Below are positions 23,228 to 32,714 of a stretch of 64,000 bases of DNA, piece by piece (positions within the stretch are counted from its first letter, which is position 1; the number at the start of each line of letters is the position of its first letter). A model generated the notes under the pieces. It made no database searches and had not been told where the DNA came from. It saw only the letters and a program-made list of their open reading frames with translations. Both the position numbers and the translations under genes were made by a program. This DNA is from Collinsella aerofaciens (GTDB taxonomy: Bacteria > Actinomycetota > Coriobacteriia > Coriobacteriales > Coriobacteriaceae), in the NCBI RefSeq assembly GCF_001404695.1, contig NZ_CZAQ01000006.1, positions 19,602 through 83,601 of the forward strand, read 5' to 3'.

Positions 23228-24580
23228 TTAGGAAAGGAGCCACTTCCATGCGGGCACAGCATGTACCACGCCGTGTTTGCATGGAATATCGGCCTGCTCA
23301 TCCATGGTAACGATTACCGACTCGCCAAGATCAAACTGGGCCATCGCGGCATCGAGCGCGGCAATTTCGCGCTCGCGCGTTTTCTCGCTTGTCATATCCA
23401 CACTTACCTGAATCAGGCCGTAAGCCTGCATGAGCAGTGCATCCCCAGCCACAAAGTCCACCTCATGGCTTTTATTCTTATCTTTAATCAGCAGGCGGCA
23501 AACCGAACCGGGCCGCACGGCGGGGGTCCTTCTTCTGAGCGCATTGAACACCGCGGTCTCGAGCCTCTGACCATGATCCAATGCCGATGCGGGGGAGAAC
23601 GCTCCGAACATCGCAGGATCGACGGCGTAGACCTTAGACGCAGACCGCGTATTATTTGCAAGCGAACGCGTGAACTCCGGCACCGAAAACAGCAGGTAGG
23701 CGTCCTCGTAATACTCAAGTAAGTCGCTGAGCGTATTTCGACTGACGGATATCTGTCTGCTCTTGAACTCGTTGTACACTTTGTTCACTGACAGCTCTCG
23801 TCCCGAAGATGCCATGCACCGCGCCAGAAACAGCGAGGCCAAACGGGGGTTCTTGACGTCGTAACGTTCAACGACGTCCATGGCGACCGTTCGCGACGCA
23901 TATTCCTGTAGCAGCTGAATCGCGTCTGCGGGCGTCTGCTCAAGTGTCGCGATGAATCCCCCTCGCTCGAGATATCCGACCAGATGGTGTCGGAGCAACG
24001 CTGCATCGCTCGAGGAGAAGGGTGCGTTCGACTCAGGAACGCTCCCCGTCTTATATCGGACGTATTCCGAAAAACTCAACGGAAAAAGCTCTCGCACAAG
24101 AGAACGGCCCCTGAACTCGCTCTTAAGTTCTGAGGACAGCATCTTAGAAGAAGATCCCGTCACGTAAACGGTCGCCTTCTCCGTATCGACCACGCGTCGC
24201 AGAAACGCACCCCATTCGGGTATTTCCTGGATCTCGTCAAAGAAAAGGTAGGCGCCCTCGCCTCGAGCAGCAGGATATAGTGCATAGAATGTATCGAGCA
24301 CGTCCGCTAGTAGCGATGGCTCATACGGACGCAAGCGCTCATCCTCAAAATTGAAATATAGCATCCGGTCAAGCTCGACGCCTTGGCCCTGAAGCCGCCG
24401 TATCTCCTGATACAGGCGATACGTCTTTCCACAACGACGGGCGCCCACAATCACATATACGATGTTGTCGCGCTTTGGCTCCTGCGGGTTGCCCAGATCA
24501 AGGTCGCGCTCAAAGACCTGCGGAATCCCCTGTTGCTCAAAGTCCTTTATTTTTTGAGCCACCAAGTCGTTGAATGCCAT
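23228..24580 (-). CDS. AAA ATPase with DUF4143 C-terminal domain
   Basis: A 450-residue protein. The Walker A motif is IVGARRCGKTYRLYQE (about residues 45-60); the Walker B region is YLFFDEIQEIPEW. The sensor-like VYVTGSSSKMLSSEL follows, then FRGRSLVRELFPLSFSEYVR and a C-terminal nuclease-like DUF4143 region (KDKNKSHEVDFVAGD). This family is common in gut bacteria and archaea, is often flanked by repeats, and has no settled role; defence or mobile-element functions have been proposed. Expression appears to start inside a large palindrome just upstream. GC content is lower than that of the neighbours, suggesting acquisition by transfer. Confidence 0.85.
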   Translation of the reverse strand: MAFNDLVAQKIKDFEQQGIPQVFERDLDLGNPQEPKRDNIVYVIVGARRCGKTYRLYQEIRRLQGQGVELDRMLYFNFEDERLRPYEPSLLADVLDTFYALYPAARGEGAYLFFDEIQEIPEWGAFLRRVVDTEKATVYVTGSSSKMLSSELKSEFRGRSLVRELFPLSFSEYVRYKTGSVPESNAPFSSSDAALLRHHLVGYLERGGFIATLEQTPADAIQLLQEYASRTVAMDVVERYDVKNPRLASLFLARCMASSGRELSVNKVYNEFKSRQISVSRNTLSDLLEYYEDAYLLFSVPEFTRSLANNTRSASKVYAVDPAMFGAFSPASALDHGQRLETAVFNALRRRTPAVRPGSVCRLLIKDKNKSHEVDFVAGDALLMQAYGLIQVSVDMTSEKTREREIAALDAAMAQFDLGESVIVTMDEQADIPCKHGVVHAVPAWKWLLS

Positions 24581-24590
24581 AATTCTCCAA

Positions 24591-24646
24591 TCTTGCTCTC
24601 CTGCTAATCAAGATTATAACGATTCTTGATTAGCAGGAGAGCAAGA
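24591..24646. promoter_or_regulatory. 23-bp-arm perfect palindrome enclosing the ATPase promoter
   Basis: Left arm 24591-24613 (TCTTGCTCTC...ATCAAGA) and right arm 24624-24646 are perfect inverted copies around a 10-base spacer, TTATAACGAT. On the minus strand the spacer supplies a TATAAT box, so RNA would start near or in the proximal arm, and the ATPase start codon follows the palindrome by about 11 bases. A partial third copy of the arm end (ATCTTGATTA) lies at 24652-24661. The arrangement suits an autoregulatory operator or a recombination site. Confidence 0.75.
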
Positions 24647-24787
24647 TTATGCGTATCTTGATTAATGGATAAGCAAGTTTTCTATTAGTGGCCCCTCCCG
24701 GAGGATATCGAGCGGCCGAGGGGGCAGGCATGAACGCCTCTAGCCGAAAACAAAGTAGCTAAAAAAGCCCCGTCCCAAATGAGCTAC

Positions 24788-24982
24788 TTAACGCCAGGGG
24801 TCGGCTTCGAAGAGGGGCTCGCGCTCGGGGCGACGATCGCTATAAGGATCGTAGCCGTCGTCATCCTCGTTCTCGGCACGGATATAGGGGTCGCGCGGCT
24901 TGGGCACAGGCTTGGGTGCAGGCTTGGGTGCGGCCGGCGCGGCGTTGGCGACCGGCGCATTCGTCTTGTTCTTGTCTATCAT
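24788..24982 (-). CDS. Small Pro/Ala-rich protein with acidic C-terminus, unknown
   Basis: A 64-residue protein: MIDKNKTNAPVANAAPAAPK, a Pro-Lys-Pro run, then acidic and charged residues (RAENEDDDGYDPYSD) ending EADPWR. The start chosen, ATG 24982, has AAGGAG 8 bases upstream, a convincing ribosome site; this and the codon bias are the only evidence that it is real. It follows clpB on the same strand but is separated from it by a strong terminator, so it needs its own promoter. No function is proposed. Confidence 0.55.
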   Translation of the reverse strand: MIDKNKTNAPVANAAPAAPKPAPKPVPKPRDPYIRAENEDDDGYDPYSDRRPEREPLFEADPWR

Positions 24983-25033
24983 CTGCATATCTCCTTGCCA
25001 TGCAATCGTGTTCAACATTATCGATTGTCGCAC

Positions 25034-25069
25034 GAAAAAGGGCGGCGGACCCAATTGGATCCGCCGCCC
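25034..25069 (-). terminator. Terminator after clpB
   Basis: On the minus strand GGGCGGCGGATCC pairs with GGGTCCGCCGCCC around AATT, followed by TTTTTC. It lies about 50 bases past the clpB stop codon. Confidence 0.88.
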
Positions 25070-25116
25070 TTGGCGTTTAGAGACGGCTGGCAGATTTTAA
25101 GGCATGTCCCATAAAT

Positions 25117-27744
25117 CTACTCGGCGTCGGGGACCTCGTAGGTAGCAGACGGCGTGTTATCGCACACGACGGTAAAAGCACCGTCCTTGTCGACATCGAC
25201 CGTCACCTGATCGCCCTCGCGCACCGTACCGTCGATGATGGCGGCGGCGATGGCGTCCACGACCTCGCGCTGGACCAGGCGCTTGAGCGGACGGGCACCG
25301 AACACGGGGTCCAGGCCACCCACGGCGAGCATCTGCTTGGCCGCCGGGGTAATGGCAAGCGTCATGCGCTCCTTGGCCAGACGCGCGCGGACATCGGCAA
25401 GCTGGATATCGACGATCTTTTCGATTTGCGCCATGCCGAGCGGATGGAACACCACGATATCGTCGATACGGTTGAGGAACTCGGGGCGGAAGGTTTGAGC
25501 CATGGCCGCGTCGACCTGATGGCGCATCTCCTCCTCGTCCTTGCCGGACAGATCGGCGATAGCCTTGGAACCCACGTTGGACGTCATGATGATAATCGTG
25601 TTCTTGAAGGACACCTGGCGACCCTGGCCATCGGTCAGACGGCCGTCATCAAGCACCTGCAACAGCACGTTAAAGACATCCGGATGAGCCTTCTCCATCT
25701 CGTCGAGCAAGATTACGGAGTACGGACGACGGCGCACGGCCTCGGTGAGCTGGCCGCCCTCGTCGTAGCCCACGTATCCCGGAGGCGCACCGATCAGACG
25801 CTGGACGCTGAACTTCTCCATATACTCGGACATGTCGATACGCACAAGCGCGCGCTCATCATCGAACAGGCACTCGGCCAGCGCCTTGGCGAGCTCGGTC
25901 TTGCCTACGCCGGTGGGGCCCAGGAAGAAGAAGCTGCCGATGGGCTTGTCCGGATCGGAAAGGCCCGCACGGCTGCGGCGCACAGCTGCGGCGACGGCGG
26001 AGACGGCCTCGTCCTGGCCAATGACGCGCTTATGCAGCTCGCCCTCCAGGCCCTTGAGCTTGTCGAGCTCGCCCTGCATCATCTTGGACACGGGCACACC
26101 GGTCCAGGCGCTCACGACCTCGGCAATCTCGTCGGAGGTCACCTGCTCGTTGAGACCCTCGCCGTCCTGCTGCTTTTGTGCCTCGAGCGCGGCCTCGGAA
26201 TCCTGAATCTGCTGCTGCAGACCCGGAATCACGGAGAAGCGCAGCTCGGACGCACGACCCAGGTCGCCGTTGCGCGTCGCGCGCTCCTCTTCGCTCTTGG
26301 CCTCGTCAAGCTGGCCCTTAAGCTCCTGCACGTGGTCGATGGCGTTCTTTTGGTTGAGCCAGCCGGCCTTTTGCACGTTGAGCTTTTCCTGGACCTCGGC
26401 AATCTCCTGGCGCAGGGCTTCCAGACGCTCCTTGGAGGCGTCATCGGTCTCCTTCATGAGCGCCTGCTCCTCGATCTGCAGCTGGGTGAGCTGACGCGTG
26501 GTGGCGTCGATCTCGACCGGCATGCTGTCGAGCTCCATGCGCAGGCGGCTTGCGGCCTCATCGACCAGGTCGATGGCCTTGTCGGGCAGGAAGCGGTCAG
26601 CGATGTAGCGATCGGAGAGGTCGGCGGCGGCCACGAGCGCGCTATCGGTGATATGCACGCCGTGGAAGATCTCGTACTTCTCCTTGAGGCCACGCAGAAT
26701 CGAGATGGTGTCCTCGACGGTGGGCTCGGAGACCATCACGGTCTGGAAACGTCGGGCGAGTGCCGCGTCCTTCTCGATGTACTTACGGTACTCGTCGAGC
26801 GTGGTCGCGCCGATCGCATGCAGGTCGCCACGGGCGAGCGCAGGCTTGAGGATGTTGCCGGCATCCATGGAGCCCTCGGTGGCACCCGCGCCCACGATGG
26901 TGTGGAGCTCATCGATGAACAGGATGACCTTACCCTCGGATTTTTGTACTTCCTTGAGCACGGCCTTCAAGCGGTCCTCGAACTCGCCGCGGTACTTGGC
27001 GCCGGCGACCAGCGCGCTCATGTCGAGCTCGATGAGGTCGCGGTCGCGCAGGGTGCTCGGCACGTCGCCGGCCACGATACGCTGGGCGATGCCCTCGACG
27101 ATGGCCGTCTTGCCGACGCCCGGCTCGCCGATGAGCACGGGGTTGTTCTTGGTGCGGCGCGACAGTACCTGGATGGTACGGCGAATCTCGTCGGTACGGC
27201 CGATGACCGGGTCGAGCTTGCCGGCGCGGGCGAGGTCGCAGATGTTGCGACCGTACTGCTCCAGCGCCTCAAACTGCGTCTTGTCCTCGGCAGACGTCAC
27301 GCGGTCATCGCCGCGCAGCTCCTCGTAGACTTGCTCGATGCGCTCCTTGGTCACGCCGGCGTCGCGCAGAACGCGGCCGGCCTCGCCCTTGTCCTCGGCA
27401 AGTGCCATCAGAAGATGCTCGGTCACCACAAAGCTGTCGCCCATCTTGGTGGCCTTCTTTTCGGCCTTCTCAATGACGCGGACGAGCTCATTGGAAAGAC
27501 CCATCTGCTGACCCTCGCCCGAAACCTTGGGCGCATGGTCGATGGCATCTTGCGTGGAGCGTGCGAGCTGGGCCGGTTCGGCGCCGATGCGTTCGATGAT
27601 CACGGAGATATTGCGCTCGCCGGCGCCGAGCAGGGCGGACAGCAGGTGAATCGGCTCCACCGCGCCGGCCTGCGCATCGGCAGCCGTGCTCATGGCGGTC
27701 TGCAGCGCCTCGCGCGACGTCATTGCTAGCTTATCGATTCTCAT
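25117..27744 (-). CDS. clpB: Chaperone ClpB (Hsp100 disaggregase)
   Basis: An 875-residue protein of full family length. Domains in order: N-terminal Clp repeat domain (1-145), first AAA module with Walker [14 protein letters not shown] and [15 protein letters not shown], the coiled-coil middle domain (about 410-525), the second AAA module with [16 protein letters not shown] and [14 protein letters not shown], and the D2-small domain. It extracts proteins from aggregates using ATP and works with DnaK/DnaJ/GrpE, all encoded here. The start has GAGAGGTG upstream. About 90 bases before it lies an inverted motif shared with the dnaK promoter region, consistent with HspR control. Confidence 0.96.
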   Translation of the reverse strand: MRIDKLAMTSREALQTAMSTAADAQAGAVEPIHLLSALLGAGERNISVIIERIGAEPAQLARSTQDAIDHAPKVSGEGQQMGLSNELVRVIEKAEKKATKMGDSFVVTEHLLMALAEDKGEAGRVLRDAGVTKERIEQVYEELRGDDRVTSAEDKTQFEALEQYGRNICDLARAGKLDPVIGRTDEIRRTIQVLSRRTKNNPVLIGEPGVGKTAIVEGIAQRIVAGDVPSTLRDRDLIELDMSALVAGAKYRGEFEDRLKAVLKEVQKSEGKVILFIDELHTIVGAGATEGSMDAGNILKPALARGDLHAIGATTLDEYRKYIEKDAALARRFQTVMVSEPTVEDTISILRGLKEKYEIFHGVHITDSALVAAADLSDRYIADRFLPDKAIDLVDEAASRLRMELDSMPVEIDATTRQLTQLQIEEQALMKETDDASKERLEALRQEIAEVQEKLNVQKAGWLNQKNAIDHVQELKGQLDEAKSEEERATRNGDLGRASELRFSVIPGLQQQIQDSEAALEAQKQQDGEGLNEQVTSDEIAEVVSAWTGVPVSKMMQGELDKLKGLEGELHKRVIGQDEAVSAVAAAVRRSRAGLSDPDKPIGSFFFLGPTGVGKTELAKALAECLFDDERALVRIDMSEYMEKFSVQRLIGAPPGYVGYDEGGQLTEAVRRRPYSVILLDEMEKAHPDVFNVLLQVLDDGRLTDGQGRQVSFKNTIIIMTSNVGSKAIADLSGKDEEEMRHQVDAAMAQTFRPEFLNRIDDIVVFHPLGMAQIEKIVDIQLADVRARLAKERMTLAITPAAKQMLAVGGLDPVFGARPLKRLVQREVVDAIAAAIIDGTVREGDQVTVDVDKDGAFTVVCDNTPSATYEVPDAE

Positions 27745-27833
27745 GGAATCACCTCTCTTGGGGTGGCCGCCCTACGGGGCGGCTTCACGTTGTTCGAGAA
27801 GTATTGTTGCCAGCTTTGCGCGATCTTATACAC

Positions 27834-27860
27834 AAATCTAAGTCTCTATATATAAGATTT
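27834..27860. promoter_or_regulatory. Candidate HspR-type operator upstream of clpB
   Basis: AAATCT-(15)-AGATTT inverted repeat with the text AAATCTAAGTC then ATATAAGATTT. The same arms, the same 15-base spacing and the same flanking TATACA occur upstream of dnaK at 37227-37253. It lies 90 bases before the clpB ATG. It resembles only weakly the published HAIR consensus CTTGAGT-(7)-ACTCAAG. Confidence 0.6.
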
Positions 27861-27922
27861 TCTGAGTGATTGAAAGATAGGGAGCAGGTGCGCTCACCCG
27901 CTACGGCCTCGTCCCCTTACTA

Positions 27923-28138
27923 TCTCAATCTGTAACATCTAGCGGCTGTTTATGGCTCTAGATGTTACAGATCGAGATGAAATGACCAGCGGCACCCGTT
28001 TATCTAAATCTGTAACATCTAGTCAGCAAATAGAGCTCTATCTGTTACAAATCGAGACGAACAGAAAACACCCGGATCAATAATCTAAATCTGTAACACC
28101 AGGCCCACTTTTAGCGGCCAAGATGTTACAGATCGAGA
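27923..28138. repeat. Three tandem 55-base hairpins with ATCTGTAACATCTAG arms
   Basis: Hairpins at 27923-27977, 28003-28057 and 28084-28138, with a period of 80-81 bases. Each begins near TCT(C/A)AATCTGTAACA and ends near TGTTACAGATCGAGA; the arms pair almost completely and the loops differ. All three lie between clpB and the lipoprotein-like gene at 28192, and no gene is visible in the gap. Confidence 0.8.
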
Positions 28139-28147
28139 CAGACCGAA

Positions 28148-28184
28148 AACCACCACAAAGAGGACAGGCGCCTTTGTGGTGGTT
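28148..28184. repeat. CCACCACAAAG hairpin, copy 1
   Basis: AACCACCACAAAG pairs with CTTTGTGGTGGTT around aggacaggcgc. It lies 7 bases past the stop codon of the minus-strand gene at 28192 and may serve as its terminator. Related copies lie at 28951-28988 and, as a half copy, at 30053-30075. Confidence 0.75.
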
Positions 28185-28191
28185 GCAGCCT

Positions 28192-28863
28192 CTATTTACT
28201 TGTCGAGCCCGTACTTCCCGATTCGACGGTCCAGGGCATCTCATCCTCGAACAGCCATGTACGGGCAGACCCACTATCGCGTGCAGTCTGCGGGTCAGGC
28301 AAGCAGGTCTGTTTATAGGCATCTTGGATACACTGACCCATAAAATCGTTGAGCTCGGTCTGGTCGCCCTCCATGACATAGGCGACATCGCCGTCCATGA
28401 TGTAGATGCCCGGCCCCTCATTGCCCTCGTAGCCCGGATCGTACGAGACATCACATAACTTTGCGCCGTTTGCAGTGTCCAGCTCGATGGAAGAGTGGCA
28501 TCCGCCAACCATGTCGTTCGCTTTTGCCCGATAGGACGCATATCCGTACCAACGCTTAAATGTTTTGCCCTTGAGTAGCTCGGACGCCCTATCGATCAGG
28601 CTTGTATCCGTGGTATAGCGCATGGCCCCAAGCTGAATACGCGGATAATTACTAATGCCCAGCGCAGCCGGTTGCTCATCAAAATCAACGGTAATGGTCT
28701 CGGGCTTGTCGTCGCCGGTCAGAAGTTCGACAGATTGAGTCACAGGCTTGACCACCGGCTCCGTCACCGCAGCAGGTAGAAACGCCATGCCGACAGTGCC
28801 CATGCCAACCACGGCAATCGCAAGCGCCAAAACAATCAATCCAATACGGGCAGGACTTCTCAC
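28192..28863 (-). CDS. Membrane-anchored protein of unknown function, paralogue 1
   Basis: A 223-residue protein: one N-terminal helix (about 4-28) then an outside domain (ITVDFDEQPAALGISNYPRI, LKGKTFKRWYGYASYRAK, SYDPGYEGNEGPGIYIMDGD, YVMEGDQTEL, PDPQTARDSGSARTWLF). The divergent gene at 29396 encodes a clear paralogue with the same order of blocks, so the two arose by an inverted duplication. GTG 28863 is chosen because the similarity between the two proteins begins exactly there and GAGGT stands 8 bases upstream in both; longer frames exist. No family is recognised. The conserved YVMEGDQT block suggests a fold that binds a small ligand, but this is a guess. Confidence 0.75.
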   Translation of the reverse strand: MRSPARIGLIVLALAIAVVGMGTVGMAFLPAAVTEPVVKPVTQSVELLTGDDKPETITVDFDEQPAALGISNYPRIQLGAMRYTTDTSLIDRASELLKGKTFKRWYGYASYRAKANDMVGGCHSSIELDTANGAKLCDVSYDPGYEGNEGPGIYIMDGDVAYVMEGDQTELNDFMGQCIQDAYKQTCLPDPQTARDSGSARTWLFEDEMPWTVESGSTGSTSK

Positions 28864-28950
28864 AGCAAAACACCTCACAATGCAAGCCTTCGCCACCTGC
28901 ACTAATGATATCGCGGCCAGCACTATTACCAAAAGGAGCTGCTCGTACCC

Positions 28951-28988
28951 CACCACCACAAAGGTGCCTGTCCCCTTTGTGGTGGTCC
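28951..28988. repeat. CCACCACAAAG hairpin, copy 2
   Basis: CACCACCACAAAG pairs with CTTTGTGGTGGTC around gtgcctgtccc. It lies about 90 bases upstream of paralogue 1, so that gene is bracketed by two copies. Confidence 0.75.
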
Positions 28989-29234
28989 CAGTCTTTTTTA
29001 GCGTCCTTCAAGACCCAACGAGAACACAGCGACGAAATCGAGAGCCAGCGATAGCCCGTTCGCGCAGATATAGATGGAGATTCAAGACAAGGGTGCCGGC
29101 CTAAACGACTTGGCTATCGTACGCCACAACTTTCTCGTCATCGTCCCTGTCGTTTTTATAGTGCTTATAGTGAAAATAGCGAGTTTAGTGAGAATAGTAT
29201 TGCGCAAAACTCGTGAACTCAATTTTTGACCCCT

Positions 29235-29318
29235 CGCCCAGAATGAGGGGAGGCAAATATTCCTATTAGAGATCAAATCGAAGCCCAATGGGGCCTTTCA
29301 GCCCCCTCATTCCGGGCG
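29235..29318. repeat. Long-spaced inverted repeat upstream of paralogue 2
   Basis: CGCCCAGAATGAGGGG (29235-29250) and CCCCTCATTCCGGGCG (29303-29318) match at 15 of 16 positions around a 52-base loop that itself has a GGGGCC-TTTCA-GCCCC mini-hairpin. The 28989-29234 stretch before it is AT-rich with short direct repeats (TTATAGTG) and no gene. Confidence 0.65.
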
Positions 29319-29395
29319 GTCGCTTTCTTTTGAATATTGTCGTAAGCTGGTATCACTTATCTTAATGAATGCATACTGTTTGCGAGGTACCCGCC

Positions 29396-30043
29396 GTGAA
29401 ACGCTCCACCTATATCGGCCTGCTCGTCTTAGCGTTTGCGATTACCGCAGTCGGCGTAGGAATTATCTATCTCGCATTTCTCCCCGCCTCTGCAACGCAG
29501 GCAGCGATTGAGACCGTAAGCTATCCCATCGAAATCCTCACCGATATCGCCAAACCCGATTCGATCACCGTCGATTTTGACGGTACGCCCGCAGCGCTTG
29601 GGGTCAGCAACTATCCCCGTATCGAACTTGGGGCCAAGCGCTATACCAAAGATGAGCAGCTTATCGGTAAGGCAGCCAAGTTGCTCAAAGGCAAGACGTT
29701 TAAGCGGTGGTACAGCGCCGTAATATATCGAGCCAAGAACAGCCAAATGAATGGCGGGTATCATTCGACCCTTGAACTCGATGCGGCAAACGGGAGCAGA
29801 CTGTGCAACGTCTCATACGACCCCGGCTACGTGGACAACGAAGGGCCGGGAGTCTATATCTCGGATGGCAACGTGATCTACGTCATGGAAGGCGACCAGA
29901 CGGCAGTCGTCGATTTTATGGATCGGTGTACCGAGGATGCCTACGAACAAACCTGCGAGCCCGATCCGCAGACAGCGCGCGACAGCGGCTCAGCACGCAC
30001 TTGGCTATTTGACGATGAAATAACCTGGACCCCATCGAAATAA
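29396..30043 (+). CDS. Membrane-anchored protein of unknown function, paralogue 2
   Basis: A 215-residue protein with an N-terminal helix (IGLLVLAFAITAVGVGIIYL) and an outside domain aligning along its length with the product of the gene at 28192: ITVDFDGTPAALGVSNYPRI, LLKGKTFKRWY, CNVSYDPGYVDNEGPG, YVMEGDQTAV and QTARDSGSARTWLFDDE. It lacks the Ser/Gly-rich tail of its sister. GTG 29396 has GAGGT 8 bases upstream, the same arrangement as in paralogue 1. The pair is head to head with a ~530-base shared upstream region. A half copy of the CCACCACAAAG hairpin follows its stop codon. Confidence 0.78.
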   Translation: MKRSTYIGLLVLAFAITAVGVGIIYLAFLPASATQAAIETVSYPIEILTDIAKPDSITVDFDGTPAALGVSNYPRIELGAKRYTKDEQLIGKAAKLLKGKTFKRWYSAVIYRAKNSQMNGGYHSTLELDAANGSRLCNVSYDPGYVDNEGPGVYISDGNVIYVMEGDQTAVVDFMDRCTEDAYEQTCEPDPQTARDSGSARTWLFDDEITWTPSK

Positions 30044-30052
30044 GAACCCGCC

Positions 30053-30075
30053 GGACAGGCACCTTTGTGGTGGTC
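30053..30075. repeat. CCACCACAAAG repeat, half copy
   Basis: GGACAGGCACCTTTGTGGTG and following GTCC match the second half of copy 2 (read on the opposite strand) but the partner arm is missing. It follows paralogue 2 by about 10 bases. Confidence 0.7.
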
Positions 30076-30246
30076 CAAAAAGAAGCCGCCCCAATAAAAA
30101 GAGGCGGCATCAGGCCCAGTCTATTTTTGGCGTTCCTCAAGATCCAACGAGAACGTCGCGGTAGCCCCTGCCGCGCCTTTCCCTCGGGCGACCCTCGCGA
30201 AGCGCGTGAGCACGAGGGAAAGGTGTGGCAGGGGCGTACGGCAGCG

Positions 30247-32547
30247 TTACTCGGCAGCGGCCTTGAACTTGTTGTAGTTGATCAGGCAGCCGGCCTTGAC
30301 GATGGCACGCTCCTCTGCCGTCATATCGGCAATGTAGAGCTCAATCTGCTCGACCGCACCATCGGCGCGCACCACGTAGGCGGCGATGTCCTTCAGGTCG
30401 CCATCGAGCGCGGCACGGATACCCGGCACAAAGACGTAATCGCCCACCTCAAAGTTGGGCTCGGCCTCCATCTGGAAGGGCACCATGCCCCAGTTCATCA
30501 CGTTGGAGCGATAGCGCTTGGTGGCGTACTCGTGGACGATGTTGGCCAGGCCGCCAATTACGCGCTGGCAGCTCGCGGCCTGCTCGCGGGCGCTGCCGTC
30601 GCCAGGCTTCTTGGCGTAAATCATGGAACCGAACTCGGTCGCCTTGGCATCGGCCGCGACACCCGCGCCGGCCAGCGCCTCAAACACACCGGCAAGCTCG
30701 GCATCGAACGCCGCCAGGTCGCCCGCGGACTCGCCGGCAACGCGACGCTTCTCCACAGCGTCGACCTCCTTGGAGCGACCCACGTAGGCCGGGTCGCGGC
30801 GGCTCAGCGTAAACTCAGCCAGGCCCAGCGGGTTGGAGCGGAAGGAGCTCGTCTCGCCCGAGGGAATGAGCTCGTCGGTCGTGGTGACCGGGTCCATGAT
30901 CTTGGAGCAAACCTTGAGCAGGATGTCGTCGCCGAGCGGCTCCATCGCGGGCCACGGCTTGATGTTGGGGCCTTCGACCAGCTCGTCGGCAGGCTCCGCC
31001 TTGCCAAAGCCCCAGTACACGCGCTTCTTGTACGGCGCGTCGTCAAAGGTGTACTCGCAGGCCTCGTCCCAAGTGTCCTCGGGCAGGTCGGTCGCCGGCG
31101 TCAGGACGCCGCCGTTGGCAGCCGTTGCCGCAATGGAGCGGGCGTCCATCAGGGCCACGGCGCTCAGCTGGCCATTACCCGGCTTGGAACCCTCGCGGTT
31201 GGGGAAGTTGCGCGTGGTGTGACGGATCGAAAGGCCGTTGTTGGCGGGCGTGTCGCCGGCGCCGAAGCACGGGCCGCAGAATGCCGTGCGCACGATTGCG
31301 CCGGCCTCCATGAGGTCGTAGATGTAGCCGCGGCGTGTAAGTTCGAGCGCCACGGGCTGGCTCGTGGGATAGACCGACAGCGAGAACTCGCCGCAGCCGG
31401 TATTGGCGCCCTTGAGCACGCGGGCAGCCTGGACCACGGAGTCATAGTTGCCGCCCGAGCAGCCGGCGATAACGCCCTGCTGCACGTGCAGCTTGCCGTC
31501 GACGATCTTGTCGAGCAGGCTAAAGTGCGTCTTGCCCTCGCCGATCTTGGCGGCCTCGAGCTCCACCTCGTGCAGGATGTCCTCGAGGTTCTCGTTGAGC
31601 TCGTCGATCTCAAAGCCGTTGGAAGGATGGAACGGCAGTGCGATCATGGGCTTGATGCTCGACAGGTCGACCTCGACGCAACCGTCGTAGTAGGCGACAT
31701 CGGCGGGCTTGAGCTCGCGATAGTCGTCGCCGCGGCCGTGCATGGTCAAAAACGCGTGCGTGTCCTCGTCGGTGGCCCAGATGCTCGACAGGCAGGTGGT
31801 CTCGGTGGTCATGACGTCAACGCCGTTGCGGTAGTCGGTCGTCATGCTCGCGATGCCCGGGCCCACAAACTCCATGACATTGTTCTTGACGTAGCCCTTG
31901 GCAAAGACGGCGCGAATGATGGCGAGCGCCACGTCGTGCGGGCCGACGCCGGGGCGCGGGGCGCCCGTGAGGTAGATGGCCACGACGTCGGGATAGGCGA
32001 CATCGTAGGTGTCGCGCAGCAGCTGCTTTGCCAACTCGCCGCCGCCCTCGCCCACGGCTATGGTACCCAGGGCACCATAGCGGGTGTGCGAGTCGGAACC
32101 CAGGATCATCTTGCCGCAACCGGCGAAGTTCTCGCGCATAAAGGAGTGGATGACGGCGATGTGCGGCGGAACGAAGATGCCGCCGTACTTCTTGGCTGCG
32201 GAAAGGCCAAAGACGTGGTCGTCCTCATTGATGGTGCCGCCCACGGCGCACAGCGAGTTATGGCAGTTGGTGAGCACGTAAGGCAGCGGGAACTGCTCCA
32301 TGCCCGAAGCGCGCGCCGTCTGGATGATGCCGACAAAGGTGATGTCGTGGCTCGCCATGGCATCGAAGCGAATCTTGAGTGCCTCGGGGTCGCCCGACGT
32401 ATTGTGTGCCTGGAGGATCGAATACGCGATGGTGCCGCGCTTGGCATCCTCGGGTGTCTGCGTAATACCGCGCTCGGCAGCCTCGGCCGCAGGCACAACC
32501 TCGCTGCCGCCGCGCAGGTAGATGCCGTCCTCGTACAGCTTGACCAT
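30247..32547 (-). CDS. Aconitase-family hydratase (YbhJ-like)
   Basis: A 766-residue protein of the aconitase superfamily. Visible are [20 protein letters not shown] (substrate and cluster region), GCSGGNYD (first cluster cysteine) and [11 protein letters not shown] (the paired cysteines), so a 4Fe-4S cluster is likely. The C-terminal swivel domain includes [14 protein letters not shown]. The sequence resembles the uncharacterised YbhJ group more than true AcnA/AcnB, so the substrate may not be citrate; the neighbourhood gives no hint. ATG 32547 ([14 protein letters not shown]) is chosen because GGGAG stands 5 bases upstream; a frame reaching 32649 exists. A small hairpin (CGCCCAAA/TTTGGGC) lies just ahead of it. 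Confidence 0.82.
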   Translation of the reverse strand: MVKLYEDGIYLRGGSEVVPAAEAAERGITQTPEDAKRGTIAYSILQAHNTSGDPEALKIRFDAMASHDITFVGIIQTARASGMEQFPLPYVLTNCHNSLCAVGGTINEDDHVFGLSAAKKYGGIFVPPHIAVIHSFMRENFAGCGKMILGSDSHTRYGALGTIAVGEGGGELAKQLLRDTYDVAYPDVVAIYLTGAPRPGVGPHDVALAIIRAVFAKGYVKNNVMEFVGPGIASMTTDYRNGVDVMTTETTCLSSIWATDEDTHAFLTMHGRGDDYRELKPADVAYYDGCVEVDLSSIKPMIALPFHPSNGFEIDELNENLEDILHEVELEAAKIGEGKTHFSLLDKIVDGKLHVQQGVIAGCSGGNYDSVVQAARVLKGANTGCGEFSLSVYPTSQPVALELTRRGYIYDLMEAGAIVRTAFCGPCFGAGDTPANNGLSIRHTTRNFPNREGSKPGNGQLSAVALMDARSIAATAANGGVLTPATDLPEDTWDEACEYTFDDAPYKKRVYWGFGKAEPADELVEGPNIKPWPAMEPLGDDILLKVCSKIMDPVTTTDELIPSGETSSFRSNPLGLAEFTLSRRDPAYVGRSKEVDAVEKRRVAGESAGDLAAFDAELAGVFEALAGAGVAADAKATEFGSMIYAKKPGDGSAREQAASCQRVIGGLANIVHEYATKRYRSNVMNWGMVPFQMEAEPNFEVGDYVFVPGIRAALDGDLKDIAAYVVRADGAVEQIELYIADMTAEERAIVKAGCLINYNKFKAAAE

Positions 32548-32714
32548 ACTGTCTCCCACTCTGCCCAAAAGATTTGGGCGCATAGCATACATTCGTTCAA
32601 TATCGTGCCATAGAACGGTTGCGAGTGGGTTACGAATCTCTGCGTTCACTTTATCTCAGTAAAGCAGAGGACGAGTTAGGTCCTGGGGAGGCAGACTTAG
32701 ACGCTCAAATGACG

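Noticed and set aside
25426-27729. 767-codon plus-strand frame over clpB
   Set aside because: Antisense shadow; clpB is intact.
27923-28138. CRISPR array
   Set aside because: Units are self-complementary across their whole length with diverged loops; only three units, no cas genes.
30067-32613. 848-codon plus-strand frame over the hydratase gene
   Set aside because: Antisense shadow; the hydratase has all cluster cysteines.
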